A stretch of DNA of 64,000 bases from Flavobacterium sp. (GTDB lineage Bacteria; Bacteroidota; Bacteroidia; Flavobacteriales; Flavobacteriaceae): contig JAUVAS010000003.1 in assembly GCA_030591585.1 (NCBI GenBank), positions 1 to 64,000 on the forward strand, written 5' to 3'. The first letter of the stretch is position 1. Each line of letters opens with the position of its first letter. Below are positions 1 to 8,006 of the stretch, in pieces. The notes beneath the pieces are model-generated. The model was not told where the DNA came from. It made no database searches and saw nothing but the letters and a program-made list of their open reading frames with translations. The position numbers and the translations under genes are program-made.

Positions 1-128
1 AACAGCATAAAAGGTCTTTAAAAAAGAGATGAAAATTACCAAAAATGGTAAATATTTAGCAATTTGCACATTGCATACGTTCTTATAAATACTGATGTAG
101 TAAAGGATTTGGTTAGCCTTCTTTCGGT

Positions 129-1157
129 ATGCTTTTACCTAACAGGCACCAAAACACAGGTGATTACAGGTATGGCTTCCAAGGGCAAGAGATGGATGAT
201 GAGATAAAAGGCGAAGGAAATAGTTTAGATTTTACATTTCGTATGTATGGAAGTAGAGAAGGCAGATTTTTGAGTTTAGATCCGCTTTCTGCTCAATATC
301 CTCATAACTCTCCTTATGTTTTTGCAGAAAATAGAGTTATTGATGGAATAGAACTAGAAGGATTAGAATATCTAGATAAGGATAAGGCTATGGTGGAAGC
401 AATAAGTGGCACCTTATTTATTAAATTAGAAAACTTTAGTGAATTATCTCAAAAGAATATATTAAAATCTAATAGTCAATTATTCTATCACAATACAGAG
501 GGATTAGCTTATGGAGACTTAGCTTTAAGAGCTTCAATTATCCCCACTCCCGATCAGCTTCCGTCTGTAGCACCAGATGAAGAGGAAAATTTTAATAGAA
601 ATTCTTATCAGGAAAATTCTACTTACTATAGAAAAGTAAATGGCAAAGGAGGGGGCTTTAATTTAGTAAAGGAAAATTACTCTCAAACTCTAACTTCTAA
701 GGCACCGACAGTAAAAGCAGGTGCTGCTGGTCTTTTATTTCTTGTTGATTTAGCAGTGCAAGCGAAAAATGTAAGTAATAAATTAATAGTGACACGTGAT
801 CATTCTAAATTAGAATTCCAAACAAAGTCTTGGGAACATAGAGATTGGAATGATAATTTATTATCTGGAAATAGTGCGGTAGTTGATAAAGTTTACAGAG
901 ATCTAGAAACCGCTTTAAGTACACCAGGTCTTGTGCCTGATGAAGTTAGGTCTGATGTTAATGCTATGAGTAATTTATTTAATGTTGTTTTATTTGGAGG
1001 TAATGGAAATGAAGGAGAACAGATTACAGAATTAGGACTTAAAATTTATAGAGAAATATCAAATCCAGAATATGGCAAAAGTCTTGAGCTTTTAGAGATT
1101 AAATTAAAAGAATGGGAGAATAAGTCAAATGGCGGGAAAGAAGATGAAGAAAAATAA
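129..1157 (+). CDS. RHS repeat-associated core / C-terminal toxin remnant
   Basis: The first 70 residues carry the RHS repeat-associated core signature (YRYGFQGQEMDDEIKGEG, then FRMYGSREGRFLSLDPL and YVFAENRVIDGIE). In a full RHS protein this core closes the YD-repeat shell, and the variable part after it is the toxin. Here about 270 unrelated residues follow, so the gene looks like an RHS C-terminal toxin tip. The upstream frame is closed by a TAG at 114-116 although core-like codons (PSFG) lie directly before the ATG. This suggests the large N-terminal part was lost, so it is probably an orphan or displaced tip. The toxin part matches no family I recognise. The next gene overlaps its 3' end, as expected for an immunity gene. 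Confidence 0.7.
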   Translation: MLLPNRHQNTGDYRYGFQGQEMDDEIKGEGNSLDFTFRMYGSREGRFLSLDPLSAQYPHNSPYVFAENRVIDGIELEGLEYLDKDKAMVEAISGTLFIKLENFSELSQKNILKSNSQLFYHNTEGLAYGDLALRASIIPTPDQLPSVAPDEEENFNRNSYQENSTYYRKVNGKGGGFNLVKENYSQTLTSKAPTVKAGAAGLLFLVDLAVQAKNVSNKLIVTRDHSKLEFQTKSWEHRDWNDNLLSGNSAVVDKVYRDLETALSTPGLVPDEVRSDVNAMSNLFNVVLFGGNGNEGEQITELGLKIYREISNPEYGKSLELLEIKLKEWENKSNGGKEDEEK

Positions 1158-1590
1158 AGATAGCATAGCGATGAATAGTAAGTATATATTTTTAACATTA
1201 ATGATATTTTCTATCAGCATAAATTGTGAAAAACCACGGCAGATAGAACAATGGAATATGCAGAAAATGTTTTATCAAGAAATAGATTTATTTAAAGAAT
1301 CTATTAAAAATGATCCATATAAATTGGTTCCCCTATATATTGATTTTGAGACCAATGAATTGTATTTTTTTATTAAAGATAAAAGGATAGATGCAAGCTT
1401 CACTTTATCTAACGTTGAAAACAAAGATTATTCTTCAATGAAAATATATTATTCAAATGATGAACGATTTATTGGTGATTACTTTATGAAAATCGACACG
1501 TTAATATCTTCTAATATTAGTCTAGACCTAAGAATAATTATAGAGAATAAAAATGTTTATTTTCTTGGACAAAGATTAGAGTTAAAATAG
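1144..1590 (+). CDS. Putative immunity lipoprotein of the RHS tip
   Basis: About 148 residues. Residues 11-28 form a hydrophobic segment ending in SISINC, a plausible lipobox, so a lipoprotein is predicted. ATG codons exist at 1129, 1144 and 1171; 1144 is chosen because GGGAAAG lies just upstream, but 1171 would also give a good signal peptide. It overlaps the end of the RHS tip gene by 14 bases. A gene directly downstream of an RHS tip is usually its immunity protein, and that is the inferred role. No family was recognised. Confidence 0.55.
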   Translation: MKKNKDSIAMNSKYIFLTLMIFSISINCEKPRQIEQWNMQKMFYQEIDLFKESIKNDPYKLVPLYIDFETNELYFFIKDKRIDASFTLSNVENKDYSSMKIYYSNDERFIGDYFMKIDTLISSNISLDLRIIIENKNVYFLGQRLELK

Positions 1591-1830
1591 GTATAATAGA
1601 CAAAAATGAGACTGTTTTTATTGCTCCAGTTTTTGAGTAAGGTCAGCTTGGTAATGCAGTAAACTGGTGTTTTTGCAAATTCATTTAACAAATTAATTGT
1701 AAAACAGTTAGGAATACTCCATACTTATTTTTACATTTAAACTCTCCCTAATTAATTTTCTAGTTATTCTAGTTTTAGCACATGAGTTCATCGTAACTCA
1801 AAATCAATTTTTTATTTAAAGATTAATATT
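1591..1830. other. Intergenic, no gene seen
   Basis: About 240 AT-rich bases between the RHS pair and the next gene. A short inverted pair, CCAGTTT near 1632 and AAACTGG near 1662, may form a weak hairpin. Nothing else was recognised. Confidence 0.5.
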
Positions 1831-2730
1831 ATGGCTAAAGCATTTTCAGTTGCAAGTTGGAACGTAGAACATTTTGGCAACTCACGAAAAATTAATGGAA
1901 AAAAAGAAACTTCAAAACAAATTAAGAAAAGAATAGAGCGTGTGGCTAATTATTTAAAAGTAGTTAATGCTGATGTTACAGGGATTTATGAAGTTAGTGG
2001 GGCTCAAGTTTTCTCTATTTTTAGAGATATTTTTCCAAACCACCACTTTTTTATAACTGAAGGAAGACAAACACAGGAGATTTTAGTCATGGTAAAGCCC
2101 AATGTTAATGTTTTTATTACCCAAAAAACAGAATTTAAATCAGGCAGCAGTTATTTAAGACCCGGAGCCCTTGCAACGGTAACTGTTAGTGGAGTTAATT
2201 ATCCTATTCTATTTTTACATTTAAAATCATTGCCTAATCCAAAAGGATTTGGATTAAGAGATGATATGATAACCAAAGCAGTAGAGTTTAAAAGCAAGAT
2301 TTTAAAAAGTATGCGTCATCGTCTTAAAGAGGAACAAGGATTAAGCACATTGCCCCCAGTAAGCGCAGTTCCTCCAATTAATTATATTTTTTTAGGAGAT
2401 TTGAATATCATGGGTATGAACTATAGAGGTAGAGTTAATGATATTACTGCTATTGATGAAATGTCCAATTTAGATAAGCTTTGTCAAAGAAATAGTGTTC
2501 AAATGAGACGTCTAGATAAAACTTTTGATTTAACCTATCGAAAAGATGCCTCACTTGAGAGCGATTTAGATCATGTGGTTGCTTCGAACAATTTAAGTTT
2601 TAAACAATTTAATGGCAAGAGTGTCGAGGTTATGGGCTGGCCTAATGAATCTACTAATGCTAAACGAGATAAATGGAAAAGGGATTTTTCTGATCATGCA
2701 TTATTATATTTTGAAGTCCAAAAATTGTAA
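1831..2730 (+). CDS. Endonuclease/exonuclease/phosphatase (EEP) family protein
   Basis: 299 residues with the motifs of the metal-dependent EEP fold in the right order: SWNVEHFG (9-16), IYEVSG with the metal-binding Glu near 54, FLGDLNIMG (about 187-195), DLDHVV (about 246) and the terminal SDHALLYF (about 287). The family includes DNase I-like nucleases and phosphoesterases, and the substrate cannot be read from sequence. There is no signal peptide, so it should be cytoplasmic. A membrane protein gene begins 22 bases downstream on the same strand and may be its partner. A second, unrelated-looking EEP protein lies at 41024-42148. Confidence 0.85.
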   Translation: MAKAFSVASWNVEHFGNSRKINGKKETSKQIKKRIERVANYLKVVNADVTGIYEVSGAQVFSIFRDIFPNHHFFITEGRQTQEILVMVKPNVNVFITQKTEFKSGSSYLRPGALATVTVSGVNYPILFLHLKSLPNPKGFGLRDDMITKAVEFKSKILKSMRHRLKEEQGLSTLPPVSAVPPINYIFLGDLNIMGMNYRGRVNDITAIDEMSNLDKLCQRNSVQMRRLDKTFDLTYRKDASLESDLDHVVASNNLSFKQFNGKSVEVMGWPNESTNAKRDKWKRDFSDHALLYFEVQKL

Positions 2731-2752
2731 TTTTATTATATAAAAAGAAAAA

Positions 2753-3454
2753 ATGTCAAAACAAGAAACCCAAACATCAGACTATAGAATTAGAAAGCTT
2801 ATTGGAATCTTAGGTTTATCCTTACCCTTTATTTTACCAATTGCAGCATGGGAGTTTTTATCCTCAATAAGTCATTATTATTACCTTACACTTTCTTCCT
2901 TATTATTCATCATAATTTTATCCTCTTTTGGATTGTTCTTAATATCCTATAAAGGCTATAAAATTGATCCAGAAACAGAAAAAGTAAGTGATGACTTGGT
3001 GACTAATATTGCTGGACTAGCAGCTTTAATAGTCGTTTTTATTCCAACCTCATGCCTGGATAGTGCAAGCGATATTATTGCGGCATTTTGTAATACATGT
3101 GAGAACCCTTTATTTGGTCATACAAATAAGATAAAAGGAACTATACATTTAATAAGTGCAGGCGTATTTATCTTTTCAATGGGATGGATGTCTAAATATA
3201 AATTTACTAGAAGTGATAACCAAAGGAATAATAAAATCTACCGTTTTTGTGGCAATATTGTTTGGTCATCTATTGGGATTCTCATAATCTTAGTTATACT
3301 TGAAAAACTTAAAATACATTTTTGGATGGATACATACTATGTTTTCATTTTAGAAACTTGTGCAATTATTCCTTTTGGTATTTCATGGCTTGTAAAAGGA
3401 AAGGTTATAGAAGACGCTATTGAGATTAAGAATAAATTCTTAAAAAATAATTAA
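2753..3454 (+). CDS. Multi-pass membrane protein of unknown function
   Basis: 233 residues with about six hydrophobic segments: near 14-32, 41-62, 83-102, 127-145, 167-185 and 195-213. The segment 100-118 contains CLDSASDIIAAFCNTC, a cysteine-rich loop. The pattern resembles small DUF998-like membrane proteins, but I cannot assign a family with confidence. It follows the EEP gene closely and they are probably co-transcribed. A nuclease with a membrane partner would fit a conflict module, which is inference only. Confidence 0.6.
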   Translation: MSKQETQTSDYRIRKLIGILGLSLPFILPIAAWEFLSSISHYYYLTLSSLLFIIILSSFGLFLISYKGYKIDPETEKVSDDLVTNIAGLAALIVVFIPTSCLDSASDIIAAFCNTCENPLFGHTNKIKGTIHLISAGVFIFSMGWMSKYKFTRSDNQRNNKIYRFCGNIVWSSIGILIILVILEKLKIHFWMDTYYVFILETCAIIPFGISWLVKGKVIEDAIEIKNKFLKNN

Positions 3455-3532
3455 CTATTAGCTCACTACTTAATAAAGAATTGAATTTTTATCCGCCTTA
3501 TCATTTTCTTAAAAGAAAGCGATAATGTGTAG

Positions 3533-4729
3533 ATGTATTTTTATAAAAAAAATCCTGTTTGCTATTTCGCAGAAACTAATTTTAGACTCCAAAGAGACCA
3601 ATTTGGAATCTTATTAAAAGACCGTCTTTTCCACTTCTATATACTAGGTCGTACTGGAACAGGAAAAACCACACTTTTGCAAACAAAAATATCACAAGAT
3701 ATTTTTCAAGGACGAGGAATCTGTTTAATTGATGTTCACGGAGATTTAGTTGCTAAAGTGATGCGGAAAATCCCTAGCCATAGACAAAAGGATGTTATTT
3801 ATTTAGATGCCACTAATCCTGATTTAGAGCTTGGATACAATCCTCTTAAAAAGGTCTCTTATGAAAAACGTTCTCTGGTAACTTCAAATATTTTAGAAGT
3901 ATTTCAGAAATTATGGGGAACACAAGGGTGGGGAGTTAAGATGTCCCATATACTGCGGAATGTACTGCTTACCCTACTCGACCAACCTCGCACTTCATTT
4001 ACTGATATAATACGAATCCTTAACGATACAGAGTTCAGAAACAGTTGTATTCCAAACATTGTAAACGAAGAAGTAAAAACCTTTTGGGAAAAAGAGTTTA
4101 AGAACTATGGAAAGACAGACCTTATTCCTATCTATAACAAACTAGGCGGCATCCTCTCCTATCCGTCTGTAAAGAGAATTCTTGTTGATAATAAAAAACA
4201 AATATCTCTACGGTCGATAATCGACAATAGAAAAATATTGTTGGTAAACATTGCAAAAGGTTCTATCGGAGCTGAAGCGTCTTATATTCTGGGTTCACTC
4301 CTAGTAACATCACTATCTGCTGCTGCTTTTTCTCGTATTGATACACCCGAGGAGTTACGCCCATACTTTTTCATCTACCTTGATGAGTTTCAGAATTACA
4401 CCAACCTTTCCCTTGTAGAAATGTTATCAGAACTACGTAAGTTCCGAGTAGGAATTATTATGGCGCATCAATATATTTCACAATTAGATCCGAAAATTAG
4501 AGATGCAGTACTCGGTAACGTGGGGACAATAGTTTGTTTTCGACTTGGTCAAGCAGACGCCAAGTTTATGGAAAAAGAATTTTATCCCATTTTTGAATCA
4601 TCAGATTTTGTGAATCTCGCCAACTACGATATCTATTTAAAACTGATGATTAGTGGTAGTCCTTCAAAGGCTTTTTCCGCTTCAACCCTACTTCCTCATC
4701 AAATAAAAACACCTAACATTTTGCGTTAG
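3533..4729 (+). CDS. Type IV coupling protein-like (VirD4/TraD) ATPase
   Basis: 398 residues. Walker A GRTGTGKTT lies near 39-47, a Walker B-like FIYLDEFQNY near 281-290, followed by the motif AHQYISQL. This order is typical of TraD/VirD4-type DNA-pumping ATPases of conjugative and mobilizable elements. There are no N-terminal membrane helices, so it is a short soluble form rather than a full coupling protein. It heads a run of mobile-element genes (RadC-like, DNA methylase, small ORFs). A second, different coupling-type ATPase lies at 27856-29286. Confidence 0.8.
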   Translation: MYFYKKNPVCYFAETNFRLQRDQFGILLKDRLFHFYILGRTGTGKTTLLQTKISQDIFQGRGICLIDVHGDLVAKVMRKIPSHRQKDVIYLDATNPDLELGYNPLKKVSYEKRSLVTSNILEVFQKLWGTQGWGVKMSHILRNVLLTLLDQPRTSFTDIIRILNDTEFRNSCIPNIVNEEVKTFWEKEFKNYGKTDLIPIYNKLGGILSYPSVKRILVDNKKQISLRSIIDNRKILLVNIAKGSIGAEASYILGSLLVTSLSAAAFSRIDTPEELRPYFFIYLDEFQNYTNLSLVEMLSELRKFRVGIIMAHQYISQLDPKIRDAVLGNVGTIVCFRLGQADAKFMEKEFYPIFESSDFVNLANYDIYLKLMISGSPSKAFSASTLLPHQIKTPNILR

Positions 4730-4793
4730 TCTACCACCTAAATTTTTAATGGCTCATACTACTTGTAAATATGAACCTTTAAAAAAATAGACT

Positions 4794-5261
4794 ATGAAAA
4801 ACAAATTACCTATGCTCCACTGTTTAGGAAGCTATGTTGTAGAACTTTGTTATTCGCGACCACTGCTAAGTGAAATGTATAACGTTACATGCGCTGAAGA
4901 TGCCGAAAAGTATTTACGCCTTTTTATTAATCCTAAACAACTTGACTTGCGTGAATGCTTTTGGGTCATCTTAATGACAAATGCCAATCGTATTATAGCT
5001 ATTTCAGAAGTTGCCACAGGAACAAGTAAAGGAGTGCAACCTAATCCGAAATACATCTTTCAGTTAGCACTTTTAACAAATGCTAGTGCCATAATAGTTG
5101 CGCACTCACATCCTAGTGGAAATTTGAATATTTCTGTAAGTGATATCAAGGAAACCAGAAAGATCTCTCGAATTGCAAAAGCAATGGATATAACTCTACT
5201 CGACCACATCATTATTACCTCTGAATCATTCGTTTCACTGGCTCAAGAAAACAAGTTGTAA
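4794..5261 (+). CDS. RadC-like JAB/JAMM domain protein
   Basis: 155 residues. The JAMM metalloprotease-type motif is visible: HSHPSGN near 104-110 followed by SVSD near 115-118, and the family ending LLDHIIIT. It lacks the N-terminal helix-hairpin-helix domain of full RadC. Such short RadC-like proteins are common on Bacteroidota integrative elements and plasmids. Its biochemical role is unclear despite the historical DNA-repair name. It sits between a coupling-type ATPase and a DNA methylase. Confidence 0.85.
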   Translation: MKNKLPMLHCLGSYVVELCYSRPLLSEMYNVTCAEDAEKYLRLFINPKQLDLRECFWVILMTNANRIIAISEVATGTSKGVQPNPKYIFQLALLTNASAIIVAHSHPSGNLNISVSDIKETRKISRIAKAMDITLLDHIIITSESFVSLAQENKL

Positions 5262-5295
5262 CGAAAATTTATTCCCTTTTACCCTTAACCTATTT

Positions 5296-6084
5296 ATGCC
5301 CAAAACACCCATCACCTACTATGGCGGTAAGCTTAATTTATTAAAAGAAATTTTACCTCTCATTCCTAAGCATCGAATCTATACAGAATCCTTTTTTGGA
5401 GGTGGTGCAGTATTCTTCGCTAAAGAAAAAGTAGAATCAGAAATCATTAACGATACCAATAATATGGTGGTGAATTTCTTTGAGGTAGTTAAAACAGATT
5501 TTGATCGCCTAAAGCTAAAAATTGAAATGACCCTGTTTTCAAGAGCCAGTTATAGTGTTGCTAATATGATTTACAAAATGCCACACCTGTTTGATAAAAT
5601 TCAACAAGCTTGGTCATTCTACATTGCAACCAATATGGGATTTTCTTGCCAAATAGGCTCGTGGGGTTATGACAAGTACGGTAAACGAGTAAAGGCTTTT
5701 CAAAATAAGAAACTACTTTTTAACCAAGAGATGTTTGAGCGGTTAGAAAATGCACAGATTGAAAATAATGATGCTTGCAAAGTCATTCAAAGCCGAGATA
5801 TGGAAGATGCATTTCATTATGTTGATCCTCCATATATTGATTCTAATCAAGGACACTATGGTGGCTATACAGAAAGTAATTACAAGCTATTGCTTGATAC
5901 ATTAACTAATGTCAAAGGGAAATTCCTTTTGAGTTCCTATCCTTCAGAAATTCTTACTCAATACACCAAAAAAAATGGCTGGCATACTTTAGTCTTTGAC
6001 AAACCACTCTCAGCAAAAAAAGCAGTGAAGGGAAAATCAAGAGACAGGAAAATTGAAGTACTTACTTCTAATTACCCAATATAA
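5296..6084 (+). CDS. DNA adenine N6-methyltransferase (D12 class, Dam-like)
   Basis: 262 residues with the Dam/D12 motif order: ITYYGGKLNLL at the start (SAM-binding region), FFGGGAVFF (about 35-43) and catalytic DPPY (about 177-180). It should transfer methyl from SAM to adenine N6 in a short DNA site. No cognate restriction enzyme gene is adjacent, so it is an orphan methylase, as often seen on phages and mobile elements. Possible roles are protection from host restriction or control of element functions. Confidence 0.9.
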   Translation: MPKTPITYYGGKLNLLKEILPLIPKHRIYTESFFGGGAVFFAKEKVESEIINDTNNMVVNFFEVVKTDFDRLKLKIEMTLFSRASYSVANMIYKMPHLFDKIQQAWSFYIATNMGFSCQIGSWGYDKYGKRVKAFQNKKLLFNQEMFERLENAQIENNDACKVIQSRDMEDAFHYVDPPYIDSNQGHYGGYTESNYKLLLDTLTNVKGKFLLSSYPSEILTQYTKKNGWHTLVFDKPLSAKKAVKGKSRDRKIEVLTSNYPI

Positions 6085-6118
6085 GTCCTTAAAAGGATAT
6101 CCAACAATTTAATAGTAA

Positions 6119-6142
6119 CCCCTGTCTGCCGACAGGCAGGCT
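6119..6142. repeat. Palindromic CCTGTCTGCCGACAGGCAGG element
   Basis: A GC-rich imperfect palindrome in otherwise AT-rich DNA, between the methylase and the next small gene. Closely similar palindromes recur in many Bacteroidota genomes as intergenic repeats (recalled, not searched). It may act as a hairpin at RNA level. Confidence 0.55.
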
Positions 6143-6177
6143 TTAAAAAAAGATACTCGCTTTCTCGGGTAAAAATT

Positions 6178-6414
6178 ATGAAAAAAGTAATTGAAAAAAC
6201 TGTCAATCTTGATTTGGTTGGCGTAAATGGAAATGCCTTTATGATTATGGGGGTGTTCCAACGACAAGCCAAACGTGAAGGCTGGAGTAAAGATGAAATT
6301 GATGCTGTACTCAAAGAAGCTAAAAGCGGAAATTATGACCACTTACTTGCAACGATTATCAATCACTGCGAGGTAAAAGACGATGAATTTAATACCGAAA
6401 GCCATGACCATTAA
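6178..6414 (+). CDS. Small conserved-type mobile-element protein
   Basis: 78 residues, mostly helical and charged, with a central segment FMIMGVFQRQAKREGWSKDE. No catalytic motif. Small proteins of this type occur in phage and element gene blocks, but the function is unknown. The next gene overlaps its end. Confidence 0.6.
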   Translation: MKKVIEKTVNLDLVGVNGNAFMIMGVFQRQAKREGWSKDEIDAVLKEAKSGNYDHLLATIINHCEVKDDEFNTESHDH

Positions 6415-7006
6415 ACAGCTAAAATTCATTCTTCATTTTTTAAAACAACATCAAGCTGTTTTAGAAAAAAAAGTTTCGCAGGAACTCCATGAAATGTTTA
6501 AAAACTTCTTTTCACGAAAAGAATTGATTGAAATTTTGGAGCATTCCTATTTCGACCAAGATTTAGAAAAGCATCGTGTTGATACTTTAGAAAATTCTGA
6601 CTTGTTAGAATTAATAGGTGATGATTATTTTCTGCTTTCCTATCTCATTGATAAAATAGAAAGTAACATAACTGCATCGCCTACTTTATCTCAAAAAGAA
6701 ATTGAAACATTTTTTGAGAGAATTGGTTCGGAGTTACATTACCTGTTTAGTAAACCTGTAGACAAGTGGGATGAATATGATAGCAGTAATTACTATTCTT
6801 TGCTTTTCAAACACGGAAAAACTAAACGTGTATTTGCCATTTTCACATCCGATGTCGAGGAGAAAGACAAGTACGTAGTAACTACAAAACCCTCTTTCTT
6901 TTTTGATACTGAAGATGAAGCAAAAATCGAACTGAAACACATCCTTAAAAAGAATAAATTCAAAAAGGATGACCTAAAGATTATGTCTTTATGGCAAATT
7001 ACCTAG
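6404..7006 (+). CDS. Hypothetical protein, paralogous N-terminal domain with next gene
   Basis: 200 residues from the ATG at 6404, which overlaps the previous gene by 11 bases; an upstream ATG at 6383 is possible. The N-terminal third contains FFSRKELIEIL and LENSDLLELIGDDYFLLSYL. These match FFTRKDLIQII and LENKELLTIIGDDMYIISYI in the gene at 7081, so the two share a domain by duplication. The C-terminal half (FFERIGSELHYLF onward) is unique. Function unknown. The setting suggests an element-borne accessory operon. Confidence 0.65.
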   Translation: MTIKQLKFILHFLKQHQAVLEKKVSQELHEMFKNFFSRKELIEILEHSYFDQDLEKHRVDTLENSDLLELIGDDYFLLSYLIDKIESNITASPTLSQKEIETFFERIGSELHYLFSKPVDKWDEYDSSNYYSLLFKHGKTKRVFAIFTSDVEEKDKYVVTTKPSFFFDTEDEAKIELKHILKKNKFKKDDLKIMSLWQIT

Positions 7007-7080
7007 ATCTACCGATAGTAGGTAGCAAATAAACAATTTAATATTAATCAGTACCCACTCGGTACAAAAACTCAGAAACT

Positions 7081-7449
7081 ATGGAAATAAACAAGAAACC
7101 ACTGATGAAACATTTCTCAGCAGTTTTAAGAAAGCGTGCATTATCAACAGTAGAACTCAACGAGCCTATCAATCCGCAAATCCTGAAATTCTTTACTCGT
7201 AAAGATCTTATTCAGATTATTGCAGATAAGCATGATGGAACAATTCCTAAAGAGTATAATCTTGTGGAATTAGAGAACAAGGAACTTCTTACCATTATAG
7301 GTGATGATATGTATATCATTTCATATATCACTAAAAAGTGGTGTGAAGAAACCCGGATGAAAAAAGCACTGTTAAAAAGTGTTGCACAGAGTACGTCTCA
7401 AAAACCAAGTGATAAAAAACCTCTTCCAACTGGAAAAGGGAAAAAATAA
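7081..7449 (+). CDS. Hypothetical protein sharing a domain with the previous gene
   Basis: 122 residues. The core FFTRKDLIQII...GDDMYIISYI is a paralogue of the N-terminal domain of the protein at 6404-7006. The C-terminus is a basic, Lys/Pro-rich tail (SDKKPLPTGKGKK) that could bind nucleic acid. No function can be given. The following gene starts 4 bases after its stop. Confidence 0.6.
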   Translation: MEINKKPLMKHFSAVLRKRALSTVELNEPINPQILKFFTRKDLIQIIADKHDGTIPKEYNLVELENKELLTIIGDDMYIISYITKKWCEETRMKKALLKSVAQSTSQKPSDKKPLPTGKGKK

Positions 7450-7453
7450 GGGT

Positions 7454-7891
7454 ATGGAAGACAACTATTTAGATTTGTTTGATAACAAACAAAAAGCAAT
7501 AGACCATGCCTTGTGGCTGAACTTCAAGTATCGAATTGCCAATATTACATTTGGTGTAATACACGGCCCCGATAATAATTGGGCGGTACTTGAAGAGGCT
7601 ACTTCACTGGAAATGGAAATGCCATTTTTGGATATACTCCCAAAAGATATGTCTGGTCTGTCTTATGACAAGATCAGGCATATTAGAATGGATAGGGAGC
7701 CACTACCACATTGGGAAGAATTAACAGGAATATTCTCTTGCTTAGACGGAGAAATACTTCGGTATTTGCTTCACGCTAAGATTCCACTTGAAAAGTTAAT
7801 TCGTTTTGAATTGGCTGGCAGAGGATTTGATAAGAACCATCGCTGGTGTGGATTTGATAAAGCCAATGAAATTTGGCTCACAAATAAATAA
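7454..7891 (+). CDS. Hypothetical protein, 145 aa
   Basis: The ATG at 7454 is chosen because it follows the previous stop by 4 bases with TAAGGG just upstream; a longer frame back to 7379 would run far into the preceding gene. The protein is soluble and acidic in the middle (ILPKDMSGLSYDKIRHIRMD) with a tryptophan-rich C-terminal end. No family was recognised. It is the last gene before a strong terminator. Confidence 0.6.
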   Translation: MEDNYLDLFDNKQKAIDHALWLNFKYRIANITFGVIHGPDNNWAVLEEATSLEMEMPFLDILPKDMSGLSYDKIRHIRMDREPLPHWEELTGIFSCLDGEILRYLLHAKIPLEKLIRFELAGRGFDKNHRWCGFDKANEIWLTNK

Positions 7892-7893
7892 GC

Positions 7894-7928
7894 AAAAAAC
7901 GCTTTTCAAATGATTAGCGTTTTTTTTT
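7894..7928 (+). terminator. Rho-independent terminator
   Basis: AAAAAACGCT (7894-7903) pairs with AGCGTTTTTT (7916-7925) and a T-run follows. It closes the element operon and lies directly before the left 17-bp direct repeat. Confidence 0.85.
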
Positions 7929-7931
7929 AAT

Positions 7932-7948
7932 ATATGGCATCTATGCAC
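7932..7948 (+). repeat. Left 17-bp direct repeat flanking the HerA module
   Basis: ATATGGCATCTATGCAC, identical to 11106-11122. The two copies bracket exactly the two-gene nuclease/HerA module. Both copies lie just after a terminator and share GCTTTTCAAAT slightly further upstream. This suggests an attachment-site duplication. Confidence 0.85.
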
Positions 7949-7990
7949 CTAAAAAAAGAACTGTTTTTAGGAATCTATAGCTTAATGGAG

Positions 7991-7998
7991 TATTTTTG
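7991..7998 (+). promoter_or_regulatory. Candidate -7 element (TATTTTTG) of the HerA module
   Basis: Matches the Bacteroidota -7 consensus TAnnTTTG, 8 bases before the ATG at 8007. No clear -33 TTG was seen at the usual spacing, so this is tentative. Confidence 0.4.
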
Positions 7999-8006
7999 TT
8001 ATTATT

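Noticed and set aside
6072-6342. Two minus-strand frames opposite the small gene at 6178
   Set aside because: They include the translated palindrome (CLSADRG, CRQTG), a common artefact of this repeat.
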